Source of the DNA: Paenibacillus ottowii
GTDB taxonomy: Bacteria; Bacillota; Bacilli; Paenibacillales; Paenibacillaceae
Assembly: GCF_006874425.1 (NCBI RefSeq)
Contig: NZ_VIJZ01000003.1
Location: forward strand, 496,001 to 560,000
DNA length: 64,000 nucleotides
Reading direction: 5' to 3'
Every line of letters starts with the position of its first letter. The first letter of the stretch is position 1. A program made the translations under genes and the position numbers. Below, piece after piece: positions 52,491-61,104 of this stretch. A model generated the notes under the pieces. It made no database searches, had not been told where the DNA came from, and worked only from the letters and a program-made list of their open reading frames with translations.

Positions 52491-54021
52491 CTACATGTTA
52501 GGTATAGATATCGGAACCACCAGTACAAAAGCTGTTTTATTTAGTGAAAAAGGCGAAGTTATCCAACAAGAAAATATCGGGTACCCGCTTTATACACCAG
52601 ATATAGCGACAGCTGAACAAAATCCCGAGGAGATTTTTCAAGCAGTCCTACAAGCGACTTCGAATATCATGAAACATCACTCACAAAAAAAGCTATCGTT
52701 TGTTTCATTTAGCAGTGCCATGCATAGTGTCATTGCCATGAATGAACATGATCAACCACTTACGCCTTGTATCACTTGGGCAGATAATCGCAGCGAAGCA
52801 TGGGCACATCATATAAAGGATGAGTTGAATGGCCAAGAGGTCTATAGACGAACAGGAACACCCATTCACCCCATGTCACCTTTAACGAAAATAGCCTGGA
52901 TTGTGAACGACCTTCCTGCAATCGCTATCAAGGCTAAAAAGTATATCGGGATTAAAGAATATATTTTCAAAAAGCTCTTTGATCTATATGTTGTTGACTA
53001 TTCCCTGGCTTCAGCGATGGGTATGATGAATCTCGAAAAGCTGGATTGGGATGAAGAAGCCTTAAAAATTGCGGGTATAACCCCTTCTCAATTGTCTGAG
53101 CTCGTGCCCACAACCAAAATATTTACCGACTGTAACTCAGATTTAGCAGAAGAGATGGGGATCGACCCACAAACACCATTTGTCATTGGAGCCAGCGATG
53201 GAGTTCTCTCTAATCTAGGTGTTAATGCGATACAAAAAGGCGAAGTTGCCGTCACCATTGGGACAAGCGGCGCCATACGAACCATTATAGACAAGCCGCA
53301 AACGGACGAAAAAGGAAGAATATTTTGTTATGCCTTAACGGAAAAGCACTGGGTCATTGGCGGACCGGTAAACAATGGCGGGATGGTTCTTCGCTGGATT
53401 CGTGACGAGCTTGCCTCATCTGAAGTAGAAACAGCGAAACGACTAGGCATTGATCCCTATGATGTACTGACCAAGATTGCCGAACGTGTAAGACCAGGAT
53501 CTGATGGGCTGTTATTTCACCCCTACCTTGCTGGTGAACGTGCGCCATTGTGGAATCCAGACGTACGTGGCTCATTTTTCGGTTTAACGATGTCACATAA
53601 AAAAGAACATATGATCCGCGCAGCTCTAGAAGGAGTCATTTACAATTTGTACACCGTATTTTTGGCCTTAACCGAATGCATGGACGGTCCCGTGACCCGA
53701 ATTCAAGCTACAGGAGGCTTCGCAAGGTCAGCTGTTTGGCGGCAAATGATGTCGGATATCTTCTCATCTGAGGTCGTCGTTCCAGAAAGCTACGAAAGTT
53801 CTTGTCTAGGAGCATGTATTCTGGGCATGTATGCCACCGGGAAAATCCAGTCATTTGAAGTTGTCTCTGAAATGATTGGCAGTACCAACAAACATGCACC
53901 CAAAGAAGAAGCAACCAAGGAGTACAAGAAGCTGCTGCCGATTTTTATTAACATGTCCAGAGTATTAGAAGAGGATTATAAACGAATTGCCAATTATCAA
54001 AGAAGCTTAATTAAACACTAA
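52483..54021 (+). CDS. gntK: Gluconokinase
   Basis: 512 residues, FGGY carbohydrate kinase. MLGIDIGTTSTKAVLF (phosphate-binding loop, N-terminus), SFSSAMHSVIAM, CITWADNRSEAW, GASDGVLSNLGVNA, TIGTSGAIR, and ATGGFARSAVWRQMMSDIF near the C-terminus. It makes 6-phosphogluconate from gluconate with ATP. The start overlaps gntR by 8 nt. Highly Bacillus-like, as are gntR and gntP. gntZ (6-phosphogluconate dehydrogenase), the fourth gene in Bacillus, is absent here. Confidence 0.94.
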   Translation: MTNYMLGIDIGTTSTKAVLFSEKGEVIQQENIGYPLYTPDIATAEQNPEEIFQAVLQATSNIMKHHSQKKLSFVSFSSAMHSVIAMNEHDQPLTPCITWADNRSEAWAHHIKDELNGQEVYRRTGTPIHPMSPLTKIAWIVNDLPAIAIKAKKYIGIKEYIFKKLFDLYVVDYSLASAMGMMNLEKLDWDEEALKIAGITPSQLSELVPTTKIFTDCNSDLAEEMGIDPQTPFVIGASDGVLSNLGVNAIQKGEVAVTIGTSGAIRTIIDKPQTDEKGRIFCYALTEKHWVIGGPVNNGGMVLRWIRDELASSEVETAKRLGIDPYDVLTKIAERVRPGSDGLLFHPYLAGERAPLWNPDVRGSFFGLTMSHKKEHMIRAALEGVIYNLYTVFLALTECMDGPVTRIQATGGFARSAVWRQMMSDIFSSEVVVPESYESSCLGACILGMYATGKIQSFEVVSEMIGSTNKHAPKEEATKEYKKLLPIFINMSRVLEEDYKRIANYQRSLIKH

Positions 54022-54047
54022 AAGGATAAACACAGGAGGTAATTACA

Positions 54048-55394
54048 ATGCCATTAGTCGTTGTAGCGATTGGAATTTTAGCATTACTCGTTTTAATTAT
54101 GGGCTTCAAATTAAACACCTTTATCTCCTTAATCATTGTATCGTTCGGCGTGGCCTTAGCACTTGGAATGCCATTAGAGGAAATTGTCAAAACCATTGAA
54201 GCCGGATTAGGCGGAACACTGGGTCACTTAGCGTTAATTTTTGGACTTGGAGCGATGTTAGGGAAGTTGATCGCGGATTCCGGGGGTGCCCAAAAAATTG
54301 CCATGACCCTCGTTGACAAATTTGGTGAAAAAAATATTCAATGGGCTGTCGTAGCAGCTTCATTCATTATCGGGATAGCGTTATTTTTTGAAGTAGGATT
54401 AGTATTGTTGATTCCCATCGTGTTTGCCATTTCAAAAGAACTAAAGGTTTCTATCTTATATCTTGGTATTCCGATGGTCGCTGCTTTATCTGTAACACAC
54501 GGCTTCTTACCGCCACATCCAGGACCAACCGTGATTGCTGGTGAGTATGGCGCGAACCTTGGTGAGGTTTTACTTTATGGCTTCATTATCTCTGTTCCAA
54601 CCGTTATTTTGGCGGGACCTGTATTTACGAAGCTTGCCAAAAAACTCGTGCCTGCTTCATTTACGAAAGCCGGTAATATCGCCTCTTTAGGTGAGCAAAA
54701 GGTATTTAAGCCCGAGGAAACCCCTGGATTTGGAATCAGTGTATTTACTGCAATGCTTCCTGTTATTTTAATGTCGGTTGCTACAATTATTACTTTGCTT
54801 CAAAAAACAATGGGATTTGAGGATAACAGTTTACTGGCAGCAATCCGTTTTATTGGGGATGCATCCACTTCCATGCTGATTTCCTTATTGGTTGCCGTTT
54901 ATACCATGGGACTAGCAAGAAAAATTCCAATCAAAGATGTAATGGCCTCCTGCACAACTGCTATTACTCATATTGGGATGATGCTCTTGATCATTGGGGG
55001 AGGCGGGGCGTTCAAACAAGTACTGATTAATGGCGGTGTAGGTGACTATGTAGCCCATTTATTCAACGGAACCACATTATCACCCATTCTGCTGGCCTGG
55101 ATCATCGCTGCAATCTTACGTATTTCTTTAGGTTCTGCAACTGTGGCAGCTTTAACAACCTCTGGTTTAGTGATTCCGATGCTAGGACAATCTGACGTTA
55201 ATCTTGCTTTGGTTGTGCTTGCTACGGGAGCAGGTAGTTTAATAGCTTCACATGTTAACGATGCCGGGTTCTGGATGTTTAAAGAGTACTTTGGTCTAAG
55301 CATGAAAGAAACCTTTGCCACCTGGACTTTGCTTGAGACCATCATTTCTGTAGCCGGATTAGGATTCATCTTAATTCTAAGTTTATTCGTATAA
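54048..55394 (+). CDS. gntP: Gluconate permease
   Basis: 448 residues with about 12-13 membrane helices. GntP family: GFKLNTFISLIIVSFGVALALG, FGLGAMLGKLIADSGGAQKIA split over helices, HGFLPPHPGPTVIAGEYGANLG, RISLGSATVAALTTSGL and ASHVNDAGFWMFKEYF. Proton-coupled gluconate uptake. ATG 54048 follows AGGAGG; 26 nt after gntK. Followed by a terminator instead of gntZ. Confidence 0.94.
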   Translation: MPLVVVAIGILALLVLIMGFKLNTFISLIIVSFGVALALGMPLEEIVKTIEAGLGGTLGHLALIFGLGAMLGKLIADSGGAQKIAMTLVDKFGEKNIQWAVVAASFIIGIALFFEVGLVLLIPIVFAISKELKVSILYLGIPMVAALSVTHGFLPPHPGPTVIAGEYGANLGEVLLYGFIISVPTVILAGPVFTKLAKKLVPASFTKAGNIASLGEQKVFKPEETPGFGISVFTAMLPVILMSVATIITLLQKTMGFEDNSLLAAIRFIGDASTSMLISLLVAVYTMGLARKIPIKDVMASCTTAITHIGMMLLIIGGGGAFKQVLINGGVGDYVAHLFNGTTLSPILLAWIIAAILRISLGSATVAALTTSGLVIPMLGQSDVNLALVVLATGAGSLIASHVNDAGFWMFKEYFGLSMKETFATWTLLETIISVAGLGFILILSLFV

Positions 55395-55407
55395 ACCATG
55401 ATTTCTG

Positions 55408-55476
55408 GGCGGTAACTCCCCTACTTATCTTTCTTAGAATCCTCTAAGTCTGTAAGTGAGGAGCTACCGCCTTTTT
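55408..55476 (+). terminator. Terminator of the gnt operon
   Basis: GGCGGTA(A)CTCC pairs with GGAG(C)TACCGCC around a large loop that contains its own TTAGA/TCTAA hairpin; TTTTT follows. Confidence 0.8.
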
Positions 55477-55502
55477 ACGAACTGGAGTGATATTAAATTA
55501 TT

Positions 55503-55877
55503 TCATTTTTGGACGATTGAACTGGTTGCTTCTGTTATTCCTTTGGCCTCACCATGTCCTGCACCAAATAGGTTTAATACCACCACGCCAATAACAATTA
55601 AAGCAATCCCTACGATACTACCCGTGTTGATTTTCTCCTTCCAAATCATTACTGAAATCACGGTTGTAGCAACAGCCCCTACCCCTGACCAGATGGCATA
55701 AGTCATATTAAGAGGAAGTGTCTTGAGGGTTAGTGAAATAAAGAAGAAAGAGACTACAAACGCGACAATCGTGAATAAAGTCGGATACAATCGCGTAAAA
55801 CCTTCTGAAGCTTTAAGCATTGAAGTACCAATAAGCTCAGTAGCAATAGAGATTGCCAAGAAAAGATAAGCCATCAT
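55503..55877 (-). CDS. Small multidrug resistance (SMR) efflux protein
   Basis: 124 residues, four membrane helices. Glu14/15 in ATELIGTSMLK is the essential SMR glutamate. YPTLFTIVAFVVSFFFISLTLKTLPL and TYAIWSGVGAVATTVISV (helix 3, Trp/Gly dimer motif) are typical of EmrE/QacC/EbrA. It exports cationic drugs in exchange for protons. The start ATGATGG overlaps the stop of the upstream TetR remnant (TGA at 55874-55876), implying coupled translation. The ~20-residue C-terminal tail is longer than in EmrE. Confidence 0.9.
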   Translation of the reverse strand: MMAYLFLAISIATELIGTSMLKASEGFTRLYPTLFTIVAFVVSFFFISLTLKTLPLNMTYAIWSGVGAVATTVISVMIWKEKINTGSIVGIALIVIGVVVLNLFGAGHGEAKGITEATSSIVQK

Positions 55878-56146
55878 TCATTCTCCTTTATATACGTCTT
55901 TAATTCTTCTATAATTTTTTGCTTCAGTTCTTCATTGGGAAGAGCGAGTCCGAACATTTCGGCAAACCACAAACCGTCGATAGCTAATCGGACGATCGTA
56001 GAACGAACCGGATTTAATTCGTCGTTTTCGATTTTATTTTGGATATTCGAATACTCATCTTGAAGCCGCTTGAGCATGTGAGGGTTCGTAAATTGTGCTG
56101 CTGAAAGGGCGGTAAATAAGTCATTGGTATCCTGATCGCCTCCCAT
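55874..56146 (-). pseudogene. TetR regulator remnant lacking the HTH domain
   Basis: 90 residues: only the C-terminal ligand-binding/dimerisation part of a TetR protein (TNPHMLKRLQDEYSNIQNKI, then IVRLAIDGLWFAEMFGL) remains. The usual ~60-100 N-terminal residues with the HTH are missing; the upstream 180 bp has no HTH in any frame. ATG 56146 has no good ribosome binding site, while a TetR-like operator lies 9 nt upstream (56155-56168). The likely cause is a deletion of the 5' part. It could still be translated and dimerise, but cannot bind DNA. Confidence 0.7.
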
Positions 56147-56154
56147 TTAACTAT

Positions 56155-56168
56155 ACCGTCCAGACGGT
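56155..56168. promoter_or_regulatory. TetR-type operator in front of the SMR operon
   Basis: ACCGTC CA GACGGT, a 6-bp inverted repeat with a 2-nt centre, next to the truncated TetR gene. Confidence 0.55.
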
Positions 56169-56256
56169 TTTATTCCAAGTGAATTTAAAGTTATGGGTTA
56201 GGTATGTAAGCCTAATTGCTTGGATTAGATTTTGATACGTTTAAGCTAAATAAAAA

Positions 56257-56292
56257 GAAGCCTTGGGCGTGTAACATTTCAGCCAAGACTTC
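56257..56292 (-). terminator. Terminator of the xylanase gene
   Basis: GAAG(C)CTTGG / CCAAG(A)CTTC stem; on the minus strand TTTTTATTT follows. Confidence 0.8.
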
Positions 56293-56367
56293 TTCAAATA
56301 AACAACTACCCAGCTCGGATATTTAGCAAAAGTCCGCATCTGTTGGGTTTTAAGTGCCACCTATAGC

Positions 56368-57324
56368 TTATCTCTTCAGATACTGTCTCAGCCATTGGAG
56401 CGCAGGACGTTCCGTGCCGTTAGAGTTCAGCAGATGTGTACCATCTTTCCAAGTTTGTCCTTGGATATACCCCCAAAGCGTAACTCCCTTCACTGAGGGG
56501 TTTTGCCAAAGGACTGGAAACTTCTCTTTGTATCTGGCAAGTTGAGTATTATCATCCCCAGTTATATCCAGTTCCGACACATAGATCGGTAACCCGGTCG
56601 CCGACAGCTTATTTAGTACAGTATTCATCGTGTTGACTGAGACGTTGTCCATACTGAAATGGTGGCATTGAATGCCAATACCGTCAATCAGGCCTCTACT
56701 CTTGAGCTGATTAATAATATTGACATATTGGTCGGCTAAAGAAGGGTCGTTGATAATACCATAATCATTTATATGCAGTTTGGCATTCGGGAAAGCTTGT
56801 CTAGCCTGTTGAAACGACCATATGACCCAATCCCATCCGGTCGACCCGTCACCACCAATGGCATTGCGGTAGGACGGCTTCTGATGCAGCGGCTCATTCA
56901 CCACATCTACAAACGCCGCATTCGGATAGCGCTGACCTGCTGCTTTAATCCACTGAGTCACTTCTGCTTTCTGATCAGCAGCCGACAGTCCTTTAACCCA
57001 TCCTGGCTCCTGGGCACCCCATACCAACGTATGGAACTTGAACGGGAAACCATTGCTACGGGCATAATTGTAGGCGGTATCCGCCTGCGACCAGTTCATG
57101 TTGTTACGACTGCCTTCAACCGATTCCCACTTAGTCGAGTTCTCCGGCGTCACTTGATTCCAGTATGTCCCGTAACTAGGAGGGACACTGCCCGCAATGA
57201 TATTCCCCAGAAATTTGCTTCCATTTGCCAGGCCAGCATCAGCCTGGTTGACCAGAACAGATGATAACAACACACCCGCCAGCGCCAAACTGCTCACCAG
57301 CTTGCCCACTTTCATTCTTAACAT
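56368..57324 (-). CDS. Secreted endo-1,4-beta-xylanase, GH10
   Basis: 318 residues. Signal peptide: basic MLRMKVGK, hydrophobic LVSSLALAGVLLSSVLV, cleavage after ADA (~residue 30). GH10 TIM barrel: acid/base Glu144 in VVNEP, nucleophile Glu251 in VSELDITG, HTLVWGAQEPGW and LHINDYG. It hydrolyses xylan outside the cell. It is a single-domain enzyme with no carbohydrate-binding module. ATG 57324 has GGAGGAG 7 nt upstream. A cre-like site (57371-57387) implies glucose repression. No xylose genes adjoin. Confidence 0.93.
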   Translation of the reverse strand: MLRMKVGKLVSSLALAGVLLSSVLVNQADAGLANGSKFLGNIIAGSVPPSYGTYWNQVTPENSTKWESVEGSRNNMNWSQADTAYNYARSNGFPFKFHTLVWGAQEPGWVKGLSAADQKAEVTQWIKAAGQRYPNAAFVDVVNEPLHQKPSYRNAIGGDGSTGWDWVIWSFQQARQAFPNAKLHINDYGIINDPSLADQYVNIINQLKSRGLIDGIGIQCHHFSMDNVSVNTMNTVLNKLSATGLPIYVSELDITGDDNTQLARYKEKFPVLWQNPSVKGVTLWGYIQGQTWKDGTHLLNSNGTERPALQWLRQYLKR

Positions 57325-57370
57325 AAAATCTCCTCCTCACACGTATAATTTGATAATACTCTTCCTCAAT

Positions 57371-57387
57371 AATTTAAGCGCTTACAT
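57371..57387 (-). promoter_or_regulatory. Candidate cre site of the xylanase gene
   Basis: On the minus strand ATGTAAGCGCTTAAA matches the cre consensus WTGNAANCGNWNNCW in 14 of 15 positions and is nearly palindromic. It lies about 50 nt before the start codon. Confidence 0.6.
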
Positions 57388-57528
57388 TTCCAATTATAAG
57401 AATGAATAGTTGTTTTCTGCTACATGTGAAAGTATAGATTTTACCCGAAAAATCTTACATCATTGCAGAACAGCCACAACACGAATCCCAAACAACTCTG
57501 AAACGATAACAAAAGGCTGCTGCGAAAA

Positions 57529-57596
57529 GTGATATACTCCCTTCACAGTAGCAGGTTTTATTATTCAACCTGTCTATCTTCTTGGGAGCATATCAC
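57529..57596. repeat. 68-bp palindromic element, possibly insertion-sequence derived
   Basis: Outer arms GTGATATACTCCC (57529-57541) and GGGAGCATATCAC (57584-57596) pair at 12 of 13 positions. An inner CAGGTT/AACCTG hairpin lies in the loop. Such ends resemble terminal repeats of IS3/IS150-type elements, so it may be a small relic; it could also terminate the esterase transcript. Confidence 0.45.
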
Positions 57597-57618
57597 CTGA
57601 AGAACGCTCCTTAATTAT

Positions 57619-58557
57619 TTAAGGATTAAGCGCTCTTGCAATCGCGTCTACATAACTTTGGCTGGCGCGTTGACTTACTTCTGCTTGAGGAACCATCCCT
57701 TCAAAATTGTGGAATGTGCCGGGATACAGATGAAATTCGACGTCAACGCCCGCTTGAGCAAGGCGTGCCACATATTCGATCGTCTCATCTCGGAATAGAT
57801 CGAGCTGCCCTACGCACGTGTAGGTCGGCGGCAGACCAGCCAAGCTTTCTGCTCTCGACGGCACCGCATATGGGGAAACCTCGCTATCTTCGGTACGATT
57901 ACCCAAGTACATGTTCCAGGCCGTCAAGTTGTTCTTCCGGCTCCATGGTGCATTATCGGCCGTAATTTCATGACTCGATGCCGTAACATTGCGGTCGTCG
58001 ATCATCGGATATAGCGGCATTTGGAAGATAAGGGCCGGTCCGCCTTTGTCACGAGCCATTAAAGCAAGTGCTGCAGTTAGACCGCCACCCCCGCTTGCAC
58101 CAGCAATCGCGACCCGGTCCAAGTCGATGCCCAGCAGCTCAGCTTCATCGGTCATCCACGTCAAAGCGGCATAACAGTCATCGATGGCAGCTGGGTAGGG
58201 GTGCTCGGGAGCAAGTCGATAATCGACCGATACGACGACGCAATTAGCCGCCTGCACGAAGCGTTCGCACAAAGCATCGTCCATATCAGGATGCCCCATT
58301 ACATAGCCTCCCCCGTGAATCCACAGCATGGCCGGAAGCTTAACGTCAGTTCTCTGGGCAGGTTCGTAGATTTTGACTAATATCTCGCCTGCAACGCTCG
58401 GAATCATCCGGCTTGTCGTGCGCACGTGTTCCGACTGCTCAATAGGCGGACTCGACAAATAACTTCTGCTCAGTTCTAAATTCTCCTCCAGTTGAAAACC
58501 GGGAAATTGTGTCATTACTGACCTTAATTCTGGTAACAAACGACTTTCAAAATCCAT
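57619..58557 (-). CDS. Alpha/beta hydrolase, hormone-sensitive lipase-like esterase
   Basis: 312 residues from ATG 58557, with AGGAG upstream. Oxyanion-hole motif IHGGGYVMG (about residue 80), nucleophile Ser in GASGGGG (a known variant of GDSAGG), Asp in GQLDLFRDE and His in GTFHNFE complete the triad. It hydrolyses short-chain esters or lactones in the cytoplasm. It follows the LLM monooxygenase by 25 nt, so the pair may oxidise a ketone or similar substrate to an ester and hydrolyse it, as in Baeyer-Villiger pathways (inference). Confidence 0.9.
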   Translation of the reverse strand: MDFESRLLPELRSVMTQFPGFQLEENLELSRSYLSSPPIEQSEHVRTTSRMIPSVAGEILVKIYEPAQRTDVKLPAMLWIHGGGYVMGHPDMDDALCERFVQAANCVVVSVDYRLAPEHPYPAAIDDCYAALTWMTDEAELLGIDLDRVAIAGASGGGGLTAALALMARDKGGPALIFQMPLYPMIDDRNVTASSHEITADNAPWSRKNNLTAWNMYLGNRTEDSEVSPYAVPSRAESLAGLPPTYTCVGQLDLFRDETIEYVARLAQAGVDVEFHLYPGTFHNFEGMVPQAEVSQRASQSYVDAIARALNP

Positions 58558-58582
58558 GCGAATCACTCCTATGTTAGGTTTT

Positions 58583-59644
58583 TTATAGTCTTTTTTCCGT
58601 CTCCGCTTCCCACTCGGCTATTTCCTTCCGCACTCGCGGTGCTACCTCTGTTCCAAGTAGCTCAATGGCTCTCATCACCTCGGCATGCGGCATCGTGCTT
58701 AACGGAACATACAGCATAAAGCGTGTAACACCAACATGCTTGCGAAGATGAATGATCTTCTGAGCAACCGTCTCGGGATCGCCAACATACAGCGCACCTT
58801 CAAAGCTGCGCGCGGCATCATAGCTAGAACGATCATAATGCGCCCAGCCTCGCTCCCTACCCAATCTATTCATACCTGCCATCGTAGAGGGGAAATATGT
58901 ATCTGCCGCTCGCTCATTATTCTCTCCGACAAATCCTATCGAGTGCGACCCAACCCTAAGCTGCGATTCATCATGACCAGCGTGCGCTGCTGCCTTCTTA
59001 TAAAGCTGGACAAGCGGTGCAAAATTTATCGGGTTCCCTCCAATGATCGCCAACATCAAGGGCAGTCCTAACAGACCTGCACGAATAGCAGAATCCTGCC
59101 TCCCCCCGCTACCTACCCATATTGGTAAAGGATTCTGAACTGGCCGGGGATACACGCCCAAATTGTTAATGGCTGGCCGATGACCGCCCTTCCAGATTAC
59201 TTTTTCGGAATCGCGTATTTTAAGGAGAAGTTCCAAATGTTGTTCAAACAGCTCATCATAGTCATCCAAGTCATAGCCGAACAGAGGAAAAGACTCAATA
59301 AAAGAACCCCGACCCGCCATAATCTCGGCACGTCCATTTGAAATACCATCCAGCGTAGCAAAGTCTTGAAAAACGCGCACCGGATCAGCTGAAGAAAGCA
59401 CCGTCACTGCACTGGTTAGCCGAATCCGTTGCGTCTGCGCTGCAGCCGCAGACAGCACCATTGCTGGTGAAGATGCCGAATAATCCTTTCGATGATGCTC
59501 ACCTACACCAAACACATCAAGTCCCACTTGATCAGCAAGGATAATTTCCTCGACAACTTCACGCAACCGCTGTGCGTGACTTATCACTTCGCCTGTCTGA
59601 ACATCAGGCTTTGTCTCTACAAACGAGGTAATACCTATCTCCAC
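58583..59644 (-). CDS. LLM-class flavin-dependent monooxygenase, copy 2
   Basis: 353 residues from the GTG at 59644, with GGGAGAG about 8 nt upstream; the frame is open 21 codons earlier without support. Motifs are those of copy 1 at 33325: [48 protein letters not shown], and WVGSGGRQDS. It is followed by an esterase gene and preceded by a TACCAATCGGTA site (59707-59718), shared in type with the divergent TetR gene. Probably a repressed degradative or detoxifying operon. Confidence 0.9.
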   Translation of the reverse strand: MEIGITSFVETKPDVQTGEVISHAQRLREVVEEIILADQVGLDVFGVGEHHRKDYSASSPAMVLSAAAAQTQRIRLTSAVTVLSSADPVRVFQDFATLDGISNGRAEIMAGRGSFIESFPLFGYDLDDYDELFEQHLELLLKIRDSEKVIWKGGHRPAINNLGVYPRPVQNPLPIWVGSGGRQDSAIRAGLLGLPLMLAIIGGNPINFAPLVQLYKKAAAHAGHDESQLRVGSHSIGFVGENNERAADTYFPSTMAGMNRLGRERGWAHYDRSSYDAARSFEGALYVGDPETVAQKIIHLRKHVGVTRFMLYVPLSTMPHAEVMRAIELLGTEVAPRVRKEIAEWEAETEKRL

Positions 59645-59706
59645 GGTCCATCTCTCCCGTTCTAATAGCTTTCTTTGTGTGCCAATTGAATAACAATAAA
59701 ATATCA

Positions 59707-59718
59707 TACCAATCGGTA
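59707..59718. promoter_or_regulatory. TetR operator upstream of the LLM-esterase operon
   Basis: TACCAATCGGTA, differing by one base from the site at 59872-59883, located about 60 nt before the LLM start. Confidence 0.6.
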
Positions 59719-59871
59719 AGTTATTTATCTCAGTAAATATAACTCACAAAAAAGAATACTGTCAACAATCATAGTAAATCCACTTTGATTATTCTTTCAT
59801 ATTCACTCCCCTTTTCGGGAAAGGCCAACCTTCATTTGACAATTTCAAGGACTAATCATAAGATAATAACG

Positions 59872-59883
59872 TACCAATTGGTA
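59872..59883. promoter_or_regulatory. TetR operator upstream of its own gene
   Basis: TACCAATTGGTA, a perfect 12-bp palindrome about 80 nt before the TetR start. The 320-bp gap 59645-59964 holds the two sites and nothing else recognised. Confidence 0.6.
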
Positions 59884-59964
59884 ATCAAATAAATGCCACT
59901 GAACATTATAATCAGATACATGGAGCCATTAAGAATAAAATCATGAGTAACGAGAGGTATTGTT

Positions 59965-60546
59965 ATGGGACGAATCCGCGAATTTGACGAAGAGAAAGTT
60001 TTAGATGCAGCTATGCAAATATTTTGGGAAAAGGGATATGAAGCCACCTCATTAAGTGATTTGACCTCCAGAATGGAAATTCAACGCCCCAGTATATATT
60101 CCACTTTTGGAGGCAAAAAAGAATTGTTCGAAGCCGCGCTACGCAAATACACGATGTCCCGTGCTTCTCTGATCCGAACCAAACTTCAAAGCATGCCATC
60201 TGTAAAAGAAGCATTTCGTACTTTTTTTGAGGGTGTGGTTGAAGAGGAGTATGCGGAAAATCCTAGAAGAGGATGCTTTTGCATTAATACAATGGTTGAA
60301 CTTGCTCCCCATGATGAGAAGTTTGAAATTCTTACAAGGGAGCATCAAATGTACCTAGCGGTCATTTTTCAAGAAACCATTGAACGAGGTATACAATCAG
60401 GTGAGCTTGAGATCGGACTAGATGCGAAGGCTGTATCACAGGCATTAGTTGTATCGTTAATTGGTCTGACCGTCATGATAAAGTCTCGTCCAGAGCGATC
60501 ATTTATTGATAATACAATAGAAGTAACACTGACACTGCTTAAGTAA
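59965..60546 (+). CDS. TetR-family transcriptional regulator
   Basis: 193 residues; ATG 59965 with GAGAGGT upstream. HTH: VLDAAMQIFWEKGYEATSLSD and IQRPSIYSTFGGKKELF (about residues 11-52), of the YezE/AcuR-like group with FGGKKELF. The C-terminal half has RRGCFCINTMVELAP, typical of the TetR_C_16/YxaF-like set; the Cys-x-Cys there could be redox-active. It is divergent from the LLM-esterase operon and probably represses it and itself through paired TACCAATYGGTA sites. Confidence 0.9.
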   Translation: MGRIREFDEEKVLDAAMQIFWEKGYEATSLSDLTSRMEIQRPSIYSTFGGKKELFEAALRKYTMSRASLIRTKLQSMPSVKEAFRTFFEGVVEEEYAENPRRGCFCINTMVELAPHDEKFEILTREHQMYLAVIFQETIERGIQSGELEIGLDAKAVSQALVVSLIGLTVMIKSRPERSFIDNTIEVTLTLLK

Positions 60547-60594
60547 TTTGGAATGGATTCATTTTAGCGGATAGCAATCTCTATACGACAGTTT

Positions 60595-60620
60595 AAAGGG
60601 CACCCAGTTGGGTGCCCTTT
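60595..60620. terminator. Terminator after the TetR gene
   Basis: 11-bp stem AAAGGGCACCC / GGGTGCCCTTT with a 4-nt loop; short T-rich tail. Confidence 0.85.
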
Positions 60621-60696
60621 GTGTGTGTAACACATGTTTTCACATATGCCGAGCTAAAAACATGCGTTGCAATTGCGGATAAGTATGGAGGTTTTA

Positions 60697-61104
60697 TTAA
60701 TGTCCGCGATGTTTTTCTTTCGCCTTTTTCTCCTTTAATTCCCTGATTCGTGCCTTCGTGGATTCCTTTTGCTGTTTAGAGTAGGCCTGCTTCTCCAGCT
60801 TGCGCTTTTCATACTCTAACTTTAGAGCCTCTTGTGCGTAGGAGGAGACGCCCTTCCTTCTTAATTCACAAGCTGCCTGCCTTGCTAGCCGTTTCGGGTT
60901 GGCCTTCGTTTCAGACGACTTTATAGCCACCTCTTGTGAGAGCCGACTAATAAGTTCCCCCATCTCCTCACGGATAAACTGGAGAATTTGCTCGTCCTTA
61001 GGCTCTGTACCAAAAATGTACCTGGCTGCCTTCAATTTTCCTTGGTCCTGCTCCTCCACGACTCCAACCCAATACTGTCCATCATGATAAACCGTAAGCT
61101 TCAT
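60697..61104 (-). CDS. yjdF: YjdF-family protein (DUF2992)
   Basis: 135 residues from ATG 61104, with GAGGGGG 6 nt upstream. MKLTVYHDGQYWVGVVE, the GTEPKDEQILQFI segment, NPKRLARQA and a Lys/Glu-rich helical C-terminus ending EKHRGH match Bacillus subtilis YjdF over its whole length. Its function is not known. In many Firmicutes it is controlled by the yjdF riboswitch, which responds to azaaromatic compounds; such a leader appears directly upstream. Frame extension beyond ATG 61104 lies in that leader and is not coding. Confidence 0.9.
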   Translation of the reverse strand: MKLTVYHDGQYWVGVVEEQDQGKLKAARYIFGTEPKDEQILQFIREEMGELISRLSQEVAIKSSETKANPKRLARQAACELRRKGVSSYAQEALKLEYEKRKLEKQAYSKQQKESTKARIRELKEKKAKEKHRGH

